Assembly: GCA_035582835.1 (NCBI GenBank)
Contig: JAYKAV010002969.1
Span: 430,624-494,623, forward strand
Reading direction: 5' to 3'
Source: Phoebastria nigripes
Lineage: Eukaryota; Chordata; Aves; Procellariiformes; Diomedeidae
Length of the DNA: 64,000 nt
The notes below the pieces were generated by a model. The model searched no databases. It saw only the letters and a list, made by a program, of their open reading frames with translations, and had not been told where the DNA came from. Positions 1-12,900 of this stretch are shown here, piece by piece; position 1 is the stretch's first letter, and the number at the start of each line of letters is the position of its first letter. The position numbers were made by a program, and so were the translations under genes.

Positions 1-3000
1 TTTTTTTTTTTCTTTCACAGTAGTCCCATTTCTGTGTGATCTTGGAGGATGCCAAACATAGCTTGTGGCCTTGCAATTAGAGCATGCTTTAATTGCATGT
101 CACTGGAAGGCAGAGTTGTGGATGTGAATCCCATCAGGTGAAGAGACAACTGAGTTGCTGTCCCTCAGTAGCCAGGCAACTGTGCCAGGGTGATACCTCC
201 TCCACCTTATACTAAGAAAAAGCCAGCAAATCCAAACCTGATAGCCAGGAGCCATCAGTGTGAATAATGATGTAATCAGATTATATTTCCTAGATTGGGT
301 CCTACAGGAATCACAGAGGAGCTCAGGTGGGCTCAGAGTGGGTCTATGATGAGCACGTGCACAATGTAGAATTTTGGGAGCCTATTGAACTGTCAGGAGG
401 GAAGAGTTCCCTGAGGTACCCAGAGAATTCAAGGACATCGAGGATTAAGGGGCCACTTGGTGGAGTGAAAGGGGTTGGTTTGCAGTTTTGGATATAGGCA
501 TCCACGTTCATTTCTTGAATTTTGTCTAAGTCTCACAGTTATGGAATTGCCAGTATAGATTTGTGAGAGATGGACTTCCACAGACACTGTGTAATAGAGA
601 ACTGGCCAAAAAATAAATGTAGGGTTACTGCTCTGAGGTGAGCATCATCCCAGTGGCCAAGTCACTTAAACTAAGTGGGTAGATTGAGCTTCAGGTGTCT
701 GCTTTATGTTTTAGTCTGTAGAAAATTATTACTGGGTTATGCTTTTATCTAGTGAGTGATTCTTAAGGCACACATTGGCAAGCACCAACAAGGTATTACA
801 GATATGTTTACAGCCTCTAATCTTCTTAGTTTCTATTTAGGTGCATTTGCCATAAATGTCCTAGCAGATTTATGAAAACATTTTGCCCTTTCAAACTTAT
901 AACTACGGACTAAGATGTTAAAACATGTAGACTGTATATCCTCATAGTGTCTTCTCCTCTGAACCTCTTGGTTTATAAGTAGGTTAGTTACAAATGGATT
1001 GAAGTGAAAGTCCAGTACTTCTATATCCAGAAATTTAGGTATGGGAGTACCCAGGTGATTTATAGTCTCTAGGAACAATATTAGCATATGAAACAAAGAC
1101 CATTCTCTTGACCACATTATCTCTCTGAGATTAAATCAATGCAAACTTAATCTAGAAACATTATTAAATGTTGTCTTTTCAAGGTAAAGATACCTTTTCT
1201 GTAGACAATTTTACCGTTTGAGAAGGGGAGAAATTCAGAAGGGTCTTTAATAAATTGTTTACAGTATGATCTAATTGTGAGCATAAATCTATTGCTACTA
1301 TAAAGTGTGTATTTTCATTTCTGTGAGAGCAGAAAGGTAATTGTCCCTGTGCACAAACTTTTCCATGCAGTGATAATTACCTAGGCATTTTCTGTCATAT
1401 ATTCTCTGTCATAGGTTGTCTGTTGAGCCAGTGTAGATCCAGTGTAATGAAATCCATGTTGGTCTGTGCCTCAGAAAAATCCCTTTATAGATAAGACTAT
1501 TGGACAGTTGTGACCTAGTATTTTAGCTTTTGTACTCTGTAACTCTTTTCAGTTTGGAAATCATAGTATGTGACTCGGAGAACACACAAAAAGTTTGCCC
1601 ATATGCAATCAGTTTTCCTTATATTCTGCAGCTAAAGAAGAGAGTAGAGAAATGTTAATAATCTCTATTAAAAATACTTACGTAGTACTATGTAGTGGAG
1701 GAATATCTCTGTTCAATGTGCAGATGCATTGTGTATTAAAAGATAAATACCTGAATAATCTGATAACTGCTGCAATTCCAGTATGAAATCAGGCATTCTC
1801 TTTAAACTATTAATTTCTACCTCTAAACTATAATTTAACCTGTACACATTAACTGCTGATGGTGAATTAAAGTAACAAGTTAATTAGTGGATACTCTTTA
1901 AGGGTGATATTTACTCTGATTATACCAATGAAAGGACAATTTGTGACAGTTGTGTGCAATGCTTACACTCAAGGCTATGCTTGAAAGAAGGCTGGAGAAT
2001 TTGATAGTGGTCTAGGTGCTCCTGTTTCACTTTGAGATCTGAGTTTTGTAAAATCCAAACCACAAAATATTCCCTTCTCTCTCATCTGTCATCTGCTTCC
2101 TCATATTGATGCTATTAGTGCTTTCTTTTGTGTGATGATGGAGAAGAGCATGAATACATGTCCTTCTTCCAGGTACTGAATTTACTTTCTAGTAAGTACT
2201 GGACATAATAATTGTTCACCTGAGTCTATGTGGCTTTCAGAGAGTTAAAAAAAATGGCTGCAGAATAAGAGGACATATCTCGTTATTTGTTTGTAGCAAT
2301 GGCAGTTAATATCTAAAATAAGGAAGTGTGTAGCTATCATGGAATTCCAAGGGATTTATAAATTCTTTACCACTAATCATTTTGAAAAACATTCCTTTCC
2401 ATTTTTATAGTGTGGGCTTGGTTGGCTGACACTTTAAGACATGGAATAGTCTTTCGCTTACACTATCCTTGCCAGAATCAGAGGAACTTGAACACTTGAT
2501 TTCCAAGAATCTTGGGAACTGCAGGCTGTTTATAAAATGTACTGAACATAAAAGTCCATCTTTCCTCAGCTGATGTTTATGTGGGTTCATGGTAATATCT
2601 GTTGTGAACTGTTTTGGTAAGAGACAGACATGCTAATTTTGGAAATTATTCAAGAAAAAGCCTGGAGAGAAACAAAGCACCGAACTACTTGGGATTACCA
2701 CATCAGAAGGACAAAAGTCTTTTTCTTTTAAAAAAAGAAAAATAAGTTCAACCAGATTTGAATAAAAAGACCACAGTGCAGAAAGGTTTGTTTTGTTCTT
2801 CACAGACTGTCTTCCTCCAGGAAGTGGGGAAATTTTATTTCTTTACCACTTGCCAAGCAGGGGACTCAAGGAACTGATTATATCTAATAATGGCAAGGTG
2901 AGCCAAACTGTTGCACACTGGCAGTTGGTCCAGCAGGAACTATGGCAAAATAGGGACTCTTGTTTTTCCAGCCACTTGGCAATTCAGGATACTTCCTGAC

Positions 3001-6000
3001 AATAGCTCTATCTGTTGATATCCTGCTGAGTTCTGAAGAACACAGGAAATAAGCAGAGGTATTTTGGATATTCCTGAAATAAATCAAAATAAGTCCTCAT
3101 GGGCTGAATTATACAAAAAGATAGTGTACTGTGTCTGTTTGAAAAAGATAAGGTCAAGTATGCACAAATACTTGGTGGTAGGCTGACTAAATATATATAC
3201 ACTTGCCCATACCTGTTTTATACAACGTTGTTTCAAATACATTCTTTGTATCAAATAGATTAAAGATTAATCCTTAGCAAAACACTGTCTTTTTTTTTTT
3301 TTTTAGGTTAATTCACATAAAGGTATGGTATAGCAGACATTGAATTCAGTTAAGCTGCCTACTCCCTTAAATAGCAAGAGCAAAGGCCAGTAAATCAGGA
3401 ATGAGATAAGTAGATTTTTGAGAAGTGAAAACCACATCTGTAGCTAAATGGTTTTTAAACAGATATGATTATTTGTGCTTCTATATTGATTTTATGAAAA
3501 TATTATCAACAAGCTCTTGAAAGGGTCATTATTAATCAAGAGATGCCACCTGGGTGTTTGTTAGGTGATTAAGGAATAATGAAATAATCATGCTTATCCA
3601 GGTGGACTTCTACCAAAGAGTCAGGAAGAGCTTTAGCTCTCCTCCTGTCCCTGTTAGCAGACATACGGCTACAAGATGCAGCCACAGGGTTACACAGCTC
3701 CCTTTCCCCCAGTTAGAGATCTCTCAGTTTTGTTCATTGTCTAAGTAATGAGATATACCAGCTTAGGACTCCATCTTTGTCTAAAGATTTTTTTAGGTAG
3801 TCTAGGCTATTTCATACACTTCTAATCAGGTATTACAACATGTAGTCTCTTGGATTCATTTCTCCACTTTTTATGAGCTTAACATCAAGTCTAAAATGAA
3901 TTTGGGTTAATTCATTTCACTTCATACATTGCAAAATAATGAAATCTTTTTTTTTTGGACTTGCAATGAAGAAGAGACATTGCATGCCATTGAGCACATA
4001 TAAGATCGTGAAACTATGTTTTGCAGTATTAAGACAAATTACAAGTATACCTGCTCTTCACCATGGAGTATTTAGGGTTACTTCTAGAATCCTGCCTTTG
4101 AAGAGAGTGGAGAAAAGTATTCATGTGTATTATATGGCAGTCCCCTTAAATAAGTGTAACTGAATATCCCTGCTGGAGTCTCCATTTAGAAATATATGAC
4201 TGTGTTGTGATCTTTCAGCTCTGAAGTTTGGCTATGTAACTCAGCCAGTATTGATTCGCTGTAAATCTGGGGGTCCTAAACTCAGTGCCACCTGCTAGGA
4301 GTCTCACTAAGGGTTTAGATAACATTTCTTTCATGATCATTGGATTACCTGGTTTTGTAATACTGTTATTTTTAGTTAGTTTCAAGGCTTCTGCTTATTT
4401 TTCTTTTGTGAAATAAATTCTGAAAAAACAATTTTTGCAGTATTGTTAACTAAATAATTATTAGTACTTATGCATCATCTCATTGTTTATGTATCATTTC
4501 TATTCTGATGAATATCTAAAATATCTCTCATTTTGTATCTTGTATCTTTCTTTTTTTATTCAGAGTATTACTGATAAAAAGTGAGGAATCAAGAATTTGT
4601 TTCATATATGCAGTTCAGAGAGAGACACAATTTCAATTTGAATGGGAAGGCATGCTCTTCCAAATCAAGTCACATTCAGGGGCAGGTATTCTGTGGCAGA
4701 AGGTCTAATTGTGGAGATACTACTCATTATGAATCTGGTGTTTAATAATAACTTATTTGGTAAAATAGTTGTGAGTGAGCCTGTACCAGTTGCAGCTCCT
4801 GCAGCTGTATCACTGCAGATTTCGTAGGATTGTTCTTGAGAAATTTTTTAAACCTGTGAGGTACTATAGTATAAGCTTGAATTCCTGTGAGAATAAATGT
4901 GGTCTCTTGTGGTAGGAAAATATGCTGACAAGGTGACAGCAGTTATTAAGAAATAGAGAAGCATTCAGAAGAGAAGCTCTAAGAAAAAGTAAGGCAGAAT
5001 CTCTCACACTGCTGGTTAGTGCTTTATGCTTGGTAAGAGTATGCCTGGTCTTACACAGGAGTATAAGACTAGAAGGACCTTTCTGGTCATAAAATTGTTG
5101 CAGGTGACAATGTCATAAACTCCCTTTCATAGGTTGGTAGGGTCTCAACTTAGAGCTAGTTTTAACCTACATAATGCTATTGAAGAGCTGTTGAATTCCC
5201 CATTCCTCTTCTGGCTAGAAGACTCCTTTTACTTTCTACCTTNTATTTATTCCTACAGTATATATACCCAAAGTATTCTTGCCAATGTTGCCCATTAGCT
5301 TTATTAGCTCTCCTAGCCCCCCAGTGTTTGCTTTGTATAAATATTCAGGAAGGCACTCAACTGTGTTCTCAACCCTCATTCTTTAAGGAAACAAGACAAG
5401 CTTTCTTAGGGTATTTGTCATCAAAATACCTTAATGAACTAGTATTAGGAGCTGCTAGTTATGACTACATGGAATTCCATGTACTTTAATCTGTCTTTCT
5501 TCTTGGCAAGGAAAATGAGCCTCTGTGGCACTGACTGACTGTTTCACTAAACTCCTTTAGTTACCATAACTAGCTCTGAAATCTCTGCACCAGAGCACAA
5601 TCTCAGGAATACTTGTATCATGGTCCAGAAACGTAACTTAATTTTGGAACAGCCATGAAACTGGGCTAGCAGAATGATGAATGAAACAAAGAAATAATGA
5701 CTTGAGAGGCTACCTTTACTCTAATAAATTTAGTGCCAGAGATGTTCCTGGTTGCTGGCACTCAAAATCTGGGTTGGTAAATTGGTCCCTATCATGGTTG
5801 TGGCTCTGGACCAAACAGTTCNTGGGCACAATTCCTGAATTAGCATGGGTCAGGGATTATTTTCACCAGGCTGCTGGAGGCAGCACCATGTTTGGATGGT
5901 AGGAGAGTTTTAAAGTATGGATATGTGGTGGTGTTTTCCAGTTAGCCCCAGTGCTGCAGAATATTTATGGGCAGGTTTAGTTGCCTAATATTGACATAGT

Positions 6001-6034
6001 CAGTGTCTCCTTTCACATGGTTGATTTCCACACA

Positions 6035-6057
6035 CCCCCCCCCCCCCCCCCCCCCCC
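6035..6057. repeat. Homopolymer C tract (23 C)
   Basis: An uninterrupted run of 23 cytosines follows a short CACAC stretch. The opposite strand is G23, which can form G-quadruplex structures. Exact length is unreliable in any assembly because polymerase and sequencing slippage are common in such runs. Confidence 0.9.
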
Positions 6058-7093
6058 TCAATATTCTGGTAGCCTACCACCACCAAATTCATGTTGCTTG
6101 AACATGGTAACCAAATTATGTTAACTACCCCTGATAAAATCTCACCAGTATATTGTACAGCAGTACTGATTGTCCTGTCATTGGAAATAGCTCACTTGAC
6201 ACATTCTGAAATTGCATTTGTTTTTCCANAGCCAAACCACACTGTTTCCTATTTGTTCCGTGATCAATTATGACATCTTTTCTCTGTTTCTAATTCCTCA
6301 TCCCCTACTTATACAAAAATTCTATACTTTAGTAGTTCTTATTTGCAAATAAAATAGCTTGCAGAAAAGCAATGGTCTCTATTATAGACTCTGTGAAAGG
6401 GTTTATTTCTCAAGCTGTGCAGCATGTAGGGATAGGTTCACAATTATTACAGTCTGAAGGGGGGAAATGGTGTCAGGGTGCTATCTAATTTTGTTCCTCT
6501 CTCCTGTGTTGGAGAAGAGTTNGTTGTGAAATAGCTTGGAAGACATGCTCTAAGATCTCTGTATATTGCATTTCTGTTTCTCTTTTCTGTCCTATTGTTA
6601 TACTCACTTTGGGATTAGGCAGGCTCTTATATCTGCTTGAAAACATTGAAATCAGCTGTAATTGTATCCTCAGATTATGTCTCCAGTTTTGGCCTAGGAC
6701 TATTTAGCCTGTTATGTCACTAGTGGTAAAGTTCATTACTTTTACGTAAATTTCTCTAAGGCTAACAGATTAAATCATTGTTCTGAAGAAGCATCATTAT
6801 TTAAATCAGGCTTGTTTGCATAAGGCAAAAAGCACTACTTCTAGATTGAGATTTTCATCCCTCAATAAAAATCACTTGTGAAATATGTCTGTTTCTTAAT
6901 GAATGATTGTAGTAACTGTTACATTTTTGCATAATAAAAGAATTGTACTAAAAGGTACTCCTCAAAAGATTCTGACAGGAAACATTTGAAAATTGTGGCA
7001 TTTGCAAATATAATGTGCATGATAGCTGTAATAATTTTTGTTTTGCCTTTGGAATACCTTTGGTAGGTAGCTCTGCCTCCATAAATGAGGGTT

Positions 7094-7096
<3 letters not shown>

Positions 7097-7136
<40 letters not shown>
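7097..7136. repeat. (AT)20 microsatellite
   Basis: Forty bases of perfect alternating AT. The - strand frame across it reads alternating Tyr-Ile and is an artefact of the repeat, not a protein. The tract is likely to be length-polymorphic. Confidence 0.95.
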
Positions 7137-7140
<4 letters not shown>

Positions 7141-9110
7141 CAGATCTAGGTTTTGGCTTGTGATGTTTAATTATTGCAGTATGTTTTTTCAAAGAGCATT
7201 CATGTAGTGGTTTAATTAGCTATCGTTTTCTCCACCTACTCCCTTCTACTCCGTTGTCCCGTCCGTCCCCCCCCGAAAAAATAACTTCTGTAAATGCTGA
7301 AATCTAGTAAAAGGGAGGATGTTCGGCTTGCCTTCTCAGAATCAGGGTTTTAAAACATTTTAAGCTCCGAGTTCAACGCCTCATGGATGTTGGTGTGGAA
7401 TATTTTAACAGTTTTACTTTTGCAGCAAAGCAATTTCTATCTGTTTTGAAAGCTCACTTGCAATAGTTGATATTAATGAAATTTAACACTTGTCTTGCTT
7501 TGCAGTCTGACAGACTGTCTGTATGGCAGCTTATGGAAATTTCACCTTGTAGTTTACAGTCCCTTGGACAAGTGCAGCTGTGACATTTGTTTAGACTAGC
7601 AGATAATAAGGCAGAGGGAATAAAGTCTTCAGGAAGCATAATGGCTTTTGTTTTTAGAAGCGCTAAACAATAGCTTTAAATAAACCAGGTTGTTAACTAC
7701 AAGTTTAACCAGACAGCTTAATTTTATGTCACATTGGAAGCTTACTATTACTGCACATTAAATGCTTTCTTAGCATTCTAGACTAAATGAAAAATAAAGT
7801 TTTGGAATTGTCACCACCACAACTAACACACAAACTAGTGAAAAAGCAAGCTCTGAGGAGGTTGGACAGTCCTCAGTTGTTTTGTGGTGTCTGATAACAC
7901 TTGGCTTTGCTAATTTCATGGAGAGGCTTTCTTGTATATGGAAAGCTATCTCCAAAGAGTCATTTCCTTCTAGAGTGACTTTGATAAAATGCTACATTTT
8001 ATGAGCACGCTCCAGAGCTTAATGAAATGTTTCCATTTATTTCATTTAACTCAATTAACTTTAACTTTAGTGTCAAGCTAAATCTTGATGAAATCAAGAA
8101 TGCAAAGGCAATTCATTCTTCACTTTTACTTTTGCCTTTAATTCAGTGTGATCATAGGCATAATAGAAATCTAAGCTGCAAGAGGTGTTTTTAGTGAAGA
8201 TGGAAAGAGATGGGATATAAAGTATCTCATCCCTCTCTGCAGAACTCATTTGTTCAAGACCCTCATATATAACATGACTGATTTCTTCCCCTTTTGATTG
8301 CCCTACCAAGATATTTAAAAGTCTGCTTCTTATTTTTTTCTGAACTATGTAGATGCTGTTTGGTGTAGTGTGACATCTCCTCCCTTCTCCCCCTGCTTGT
8401 TTTTCCTGAGCAATCTGTACATTGTTCTAACTATATTATAGCTCCATGTTTTGTTCCATGTAATATCGGAGATGTCAGTTACATCATCTTTTAATTATAT
8501 ATTAAGAACTCTGTTTCCCTCTGTTTCACTTTTCTGGTATTTGTCTAAAGGCTGCTCTGAAGGTCCATCTATTTTTTTATAAAGTTATGAGACTTCTAAC
8601 AGGTCCAAGATGGGTAATTATTTGATACTCTGCTACAGATACCTGTATCATCTCCCAAAATGGCTTCTGTTCCTTCTTAACTATTTGAAGCCTCTTACAG
8701 AAAAACTTGAAAAGTAGATGCGATAAGTGAAGAAAGAACTCTAAGGGCATTAATTTGCATTTGTTCTCCTGTTTTATACAAATTGCCTCTGACAAATTTT
8801 GTGTCATCCCAATTTGTATAGACCCCTTAATCTGTTTACATTTCTTTGTTCTTTCAGTGATGGTGCCCATCACTGTTGATGTTCACACTGGCACCTGAAG
8901 CTGGCAGTTAGTTACCTTGACTTCCTTTTATTCTGTGCTTGTAGACCCAAAGACCCTAAAATAAGAATGCCCTCTAGTTAATTAATTCCTTCAGCAATCA
9001 CATGACTCAGAAATAAATATCACTTGTCCGTGTAATTCACTGTGTAAGAGAGACTACCAATGTGAGAAGAAAGCCCTTTTTTTTGTTCCTGCAGGAGTGA
9101 AGGAGAGAAA

Positions 9111-9174
9111 AGGTGAAGGTTGCAGGGTAGGATGTGCTCTTTCAAGCACCTTCATCAGTGTCAGGGACTTTCTG
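9111..9174 (+). repeat. Left arm of 64-bp inverted repeat
   Basis: This 64-base stretch (begins AGGTGAAGGTTGCAGGGTAG, ends GGGACTTTCTG) reappears in reverse complement at 9884-9947. The two arms match at 62 of 64 positions; the only difference is AG versus GA near position 47 of the arm. Similarity stops abruptly on both sides. I do not recognise the family. Confidence 0.9.
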
Positions 9175-9883
9175 AGTGAAAAACTTTTAGTTGTGTTCAA
9201 CTTTGAATGAAAGACTACAGCACTGTCAGCTTGATGTCATCCTTCCTATACTACAGCCAGCTCTGCAACACTTTTGTCATTGTGTCTCTTTTCCCTCTTT
9301 GTAGGCCACCCTACCAAACTGCATTTTAATTTGTTTTTTATCTATTTAGCACCAGGAAAAGCTTTATAACCCCTATAAAACTCTTTTGCAAGGCTCCAGA
9401 AGCACTTCAGGATTTTAAAAGTCCTTCCAGTGGTTAATCATAAAATAATTTATTTTGTCTGAGTAGCCTCTATAGTCCATTGCATGAAGATTTATTTCAT
9501 AAGTCCTCAACCTTCTTTTAAAGAGCATGATCTCTAGTTTTCATGTATTTTACAGAAGATAAAGACATGTCTTTGCAGTTGGCTCTGTGGGCCAGTAGTC
9601 TTTTGTTGCTACATTTTAAAGTAGCAGGGAACCAGATAAAGAAATTGCAACAAGGTCATGTCATAAATTATAGCTATCACCGGTAACAATTTGTTGAAGG
9701 ATTCATTTGGGAGTAAAGTGATCCATTATCTTTATTAAGATATTTACCTGCATGTTCATGTCCCAGATATTGGATATTGAAGAGAGAAATTAGATAGCAC
9801 TTATTTTCAGGGCTCTTGACAAAAAAGGTCACTTAGAGATCTTTCTTTAAAAATGCACAATTCTGGACATCTGTCAGTTAGAA
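9175..9883. other. 709-bp interior between inverted-repeat arms
   Basis: AT-rich sequence with no open frame worth calling and no recognisable transposase. If the arms are terminal inverted repeats, this would be the interior of a non-autonomous element of about 840 bp. If the arms arose by an inverted duplication, it is simply the spacer. Nothing in the sequence decides between these. Confidence 0.5.
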
Positions 9884-9947
9884 CAGAAAGTCCCTGACAT
9901 CGATGAAGGTGCTTGAAAGAGCACATCCTACCCTGCAACCTTCACCT
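9884..9947 (-). repeat. Right arm of 64-bp inverted repeat
   Basis: Reverse complement of 9111-9174 with two mismatches. Bases just outside (CTCAACTAAATAAAACG) do not match the outside of the left arm, so no clear target-site duplication is visible. Confidence 0.9.
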
Positions 9948-12900
9948 CTCAACTAAATAAAACGCAAATTTGAACTCCCTGAGTGGGAGATTGTGACCCT
10001 CTCCCCTCTGTTTTTAAGTACATGACCCCTGTATTTACAAGGGAGATCCATGCCAGAGATTCTCCAACATGTGCAGTGGCCACCGGAAGACAGCTCTGCC
10101 TCTCCCGATGCCAGGGTGGGAATACATTAAATGGGGACCCTGTGTATTACCCTTTAGATAAGGAGGAGGAGATGTGAGGAATCAGGTGTACTACTTAAGA
10201 TATCCCAATGTGCTAGTTTGTTGATTCATTTATTGGTGCATATCCTTGGGTGAGGAGTTTCTTTGTGTTATTCTGTAACCTTAACTCTCACTTATGCAAA
10301 CCAGGTTGCGATAAAAATGCGAATACAAGCATTTGACGTAACATCTGAATCAGACATGAGAAGTGTTTAGAAGTGACATAGATAAAGAAATAGAAGAAAA
10401 AATGACTTAATATATACTTAGGTTACATCAGAAAGGTCTATCTTTCTGTTAGCTATTTCACCTGCTGTTTCCCTTCTGACAAGATGTTAGTCTGCATTTC
10501 AGTCTTTGTAGATGCTTCTTTCCTTTTTTTAGAGAAGTATCTTAACTTTATTTCCACTCTTCAGGGCAGTCTAGACAAATTTCATTTTTCATCCTGATGT
10601 CTCTATGCTCTTCTTATGAGGAAGACAATCTAGGTACTTTTTGTTTAGAACATAGTTGTGTAAATGCCTCATAGTTATAGAAGGCATATATATGTGGTTA
10701 TATATGTGGTTTTCACTGGACATTTTGTATCAAACCATACATTAAAACTGTGTATGATAAAAATATCTTGATGGGCTAATTGCATGTACCTTATGCCTGG
10801 CTCTTGATTGGCATGTGAGGCAAAAGTGGTGATCTATTTTGATATGACAGTGGATTCAGGGAAACTCTTTCCCAGCCTCTTTTTTTTCTGTATTTTGTAG
10901 CAGAGATTAGCCAGGCAAAAGTTGTTCCAAGATCGCTTCCACATGTTACCTTAAAAATGTCTGAGGCAACTTATGCCTGAGCCTTGTCAGCATTTTCCAT
11001 TAGTCGTGGAATAGCAGCTTTCAAAAAAATTGCTTATTCTTGTGCATTGCATTAACTGTGAGCAGACTACGTTACGTGTAGCCGATCTTTTCCATATGTT
11101 TAGGATGCTCACATACATTGTGGTATATATTCTACTTGCCTTGGGTATAATAAGGCCAATGTAATTGAAAAAGTAAGCTTTCAGAATTTACCTCCTACAT
11201 GATCTATCCAGTGGCGATACCACTGTAAAACTGAGCTTTTCTAAAGCTTGCAGTTCTCACTAATTACATAAACTCTCTGTACCAGTTTCATATGCCAACA
11301 CAAAGTTCCAGGCACAAACTTACAAAATATACAACCCTCATCTGCTATTAAATAGCAACAGGTGATTAAAAATGAGAGATTTATATAGTTCACTGATGAA
11401 ATTTCAAAAAGCTGTAAAAGCAGTCAGATGAATGAATGTGTATTCACTCATATATTCACTCATTTCTTGGACATTAATGACCATGTATAAAACGAATTTA
11501 ATGGCACTCCATCTCGTTTCCCACATCAACAACTCACAGCTAGGACTTGGATTAATTGGCAGAAGCAGGAGAGCGGCCAAAAGCTTTGTGGCTATTATGA
11601 CTGAGCTTAGCTTGGCTGGAACGTAATGCAGATCAAGGCAACGCATGTCTGCCAGATATTGTGTTTGAGAAGTTTGTTCTGCCTTTTCCTGTGCATAAAC
11701 AGACGACTTCCGTCACCATACAACATTTCCCAGAAATGCTGAAATGTCTTATCGCATTCTTTTAAGACTGATTTCCTTCCATTTCTACCTGTTCTCAAAG
11801 TTTTATTTTGGCATTGCTCAAACTTTGTGCCCTGTGGCCTCTTTGATTTTCTTGTGTTCATATANTTTATGCTGTGTGTGCTCATTTCTGAGTACTAAAA
11901 TTTGCGTTAATTCTTTCTTTTTAATATTCTGTACAGGTTAAAAATAAATCCATCCAGATCTCTACTCTGTATTAAACGTGTTATTCTAGTTTATAGTTAA
12001 GCTTTTTTAAATTACAGATATGATTGCCATATTTTTCTTGGGTATAAAGAAACTTGGTATTCATATGTTTTAAAGACTTAAGACTTAATTCAGCAGAAAC
12101 TCTGAGATGTCCATTAGATCCCATTAATATATGAAAACATATAGTGAATTTTGGAGAAATTACAGAAAATATTCAAGATATTATCTCTGAAAAAGTAATA
12201 AATGACATGCCTGTTTTTAAGTTTCGTATCTGTACTGTATGTTTCTTACTAATAATTTGATGTTATCCTTCTTCACTGTTTCACTAGAAGATTTTTCTCC
12301 ATTTTTTTCACTCTAAGAATTAGGCAGCTGTTCCCTTTTAGGCATACAGCCCAGTTCTCAGTAGAACCACCTTTTTAAAGAGTTTGTATAGCTCTACTCT
12401 CACTATGTTTGTCAGATTTTCTACAATTTTCGGCTGTGGTTTTTTTTTTTGCTGTCCTCACAGACCTTTCCAGATTGTTTAGCTCTGCTAACTCCTTCCA
12501 AGAATAATGAGATCTGTTAACCTGAACACATCTTCCAGCACTGAAGTCCGTTCTTTATTCTACCTAATAGATGTGTATCAAGTAAAGTACTATAAAGCAA
12601 AGTACTTGCAAAGCAGTACAAAACAAAGAAAAGGACAAACAAATCAGAGATGTGGAAATAGACTGAGACAAGTATGCAGGCAAGGACAGGAATGTCGGAG
12701 GTGAAATATTGCACATTTGGAGATAGCAAGTCAGAATGAATTTGAAAATTATGATAATACTGATTACGAACTTGAACAAATAGCGTATTTGAGAGAGAGA
12801 GTAATGAGAAGGATGTCATAAAATGGAAAAATATGCTTCATGCTAGAACTAATAACTGCATATATATTTCCTGCAGGACTTCAGAAATTCTGCTATTTCC

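Noticed and set aside
6962..7192. - strand frame with Tyr-Ile repeats
   Set aside because: Produced by the (AT)20 microsatellite.
12507..12819. Overlapping open frames of 65, 71 and 100 codons on both strands
   Set aside because: Low-complexity Phe/Leu/Ser/Tyr composition, mutually overlapping, no motif or splice support.
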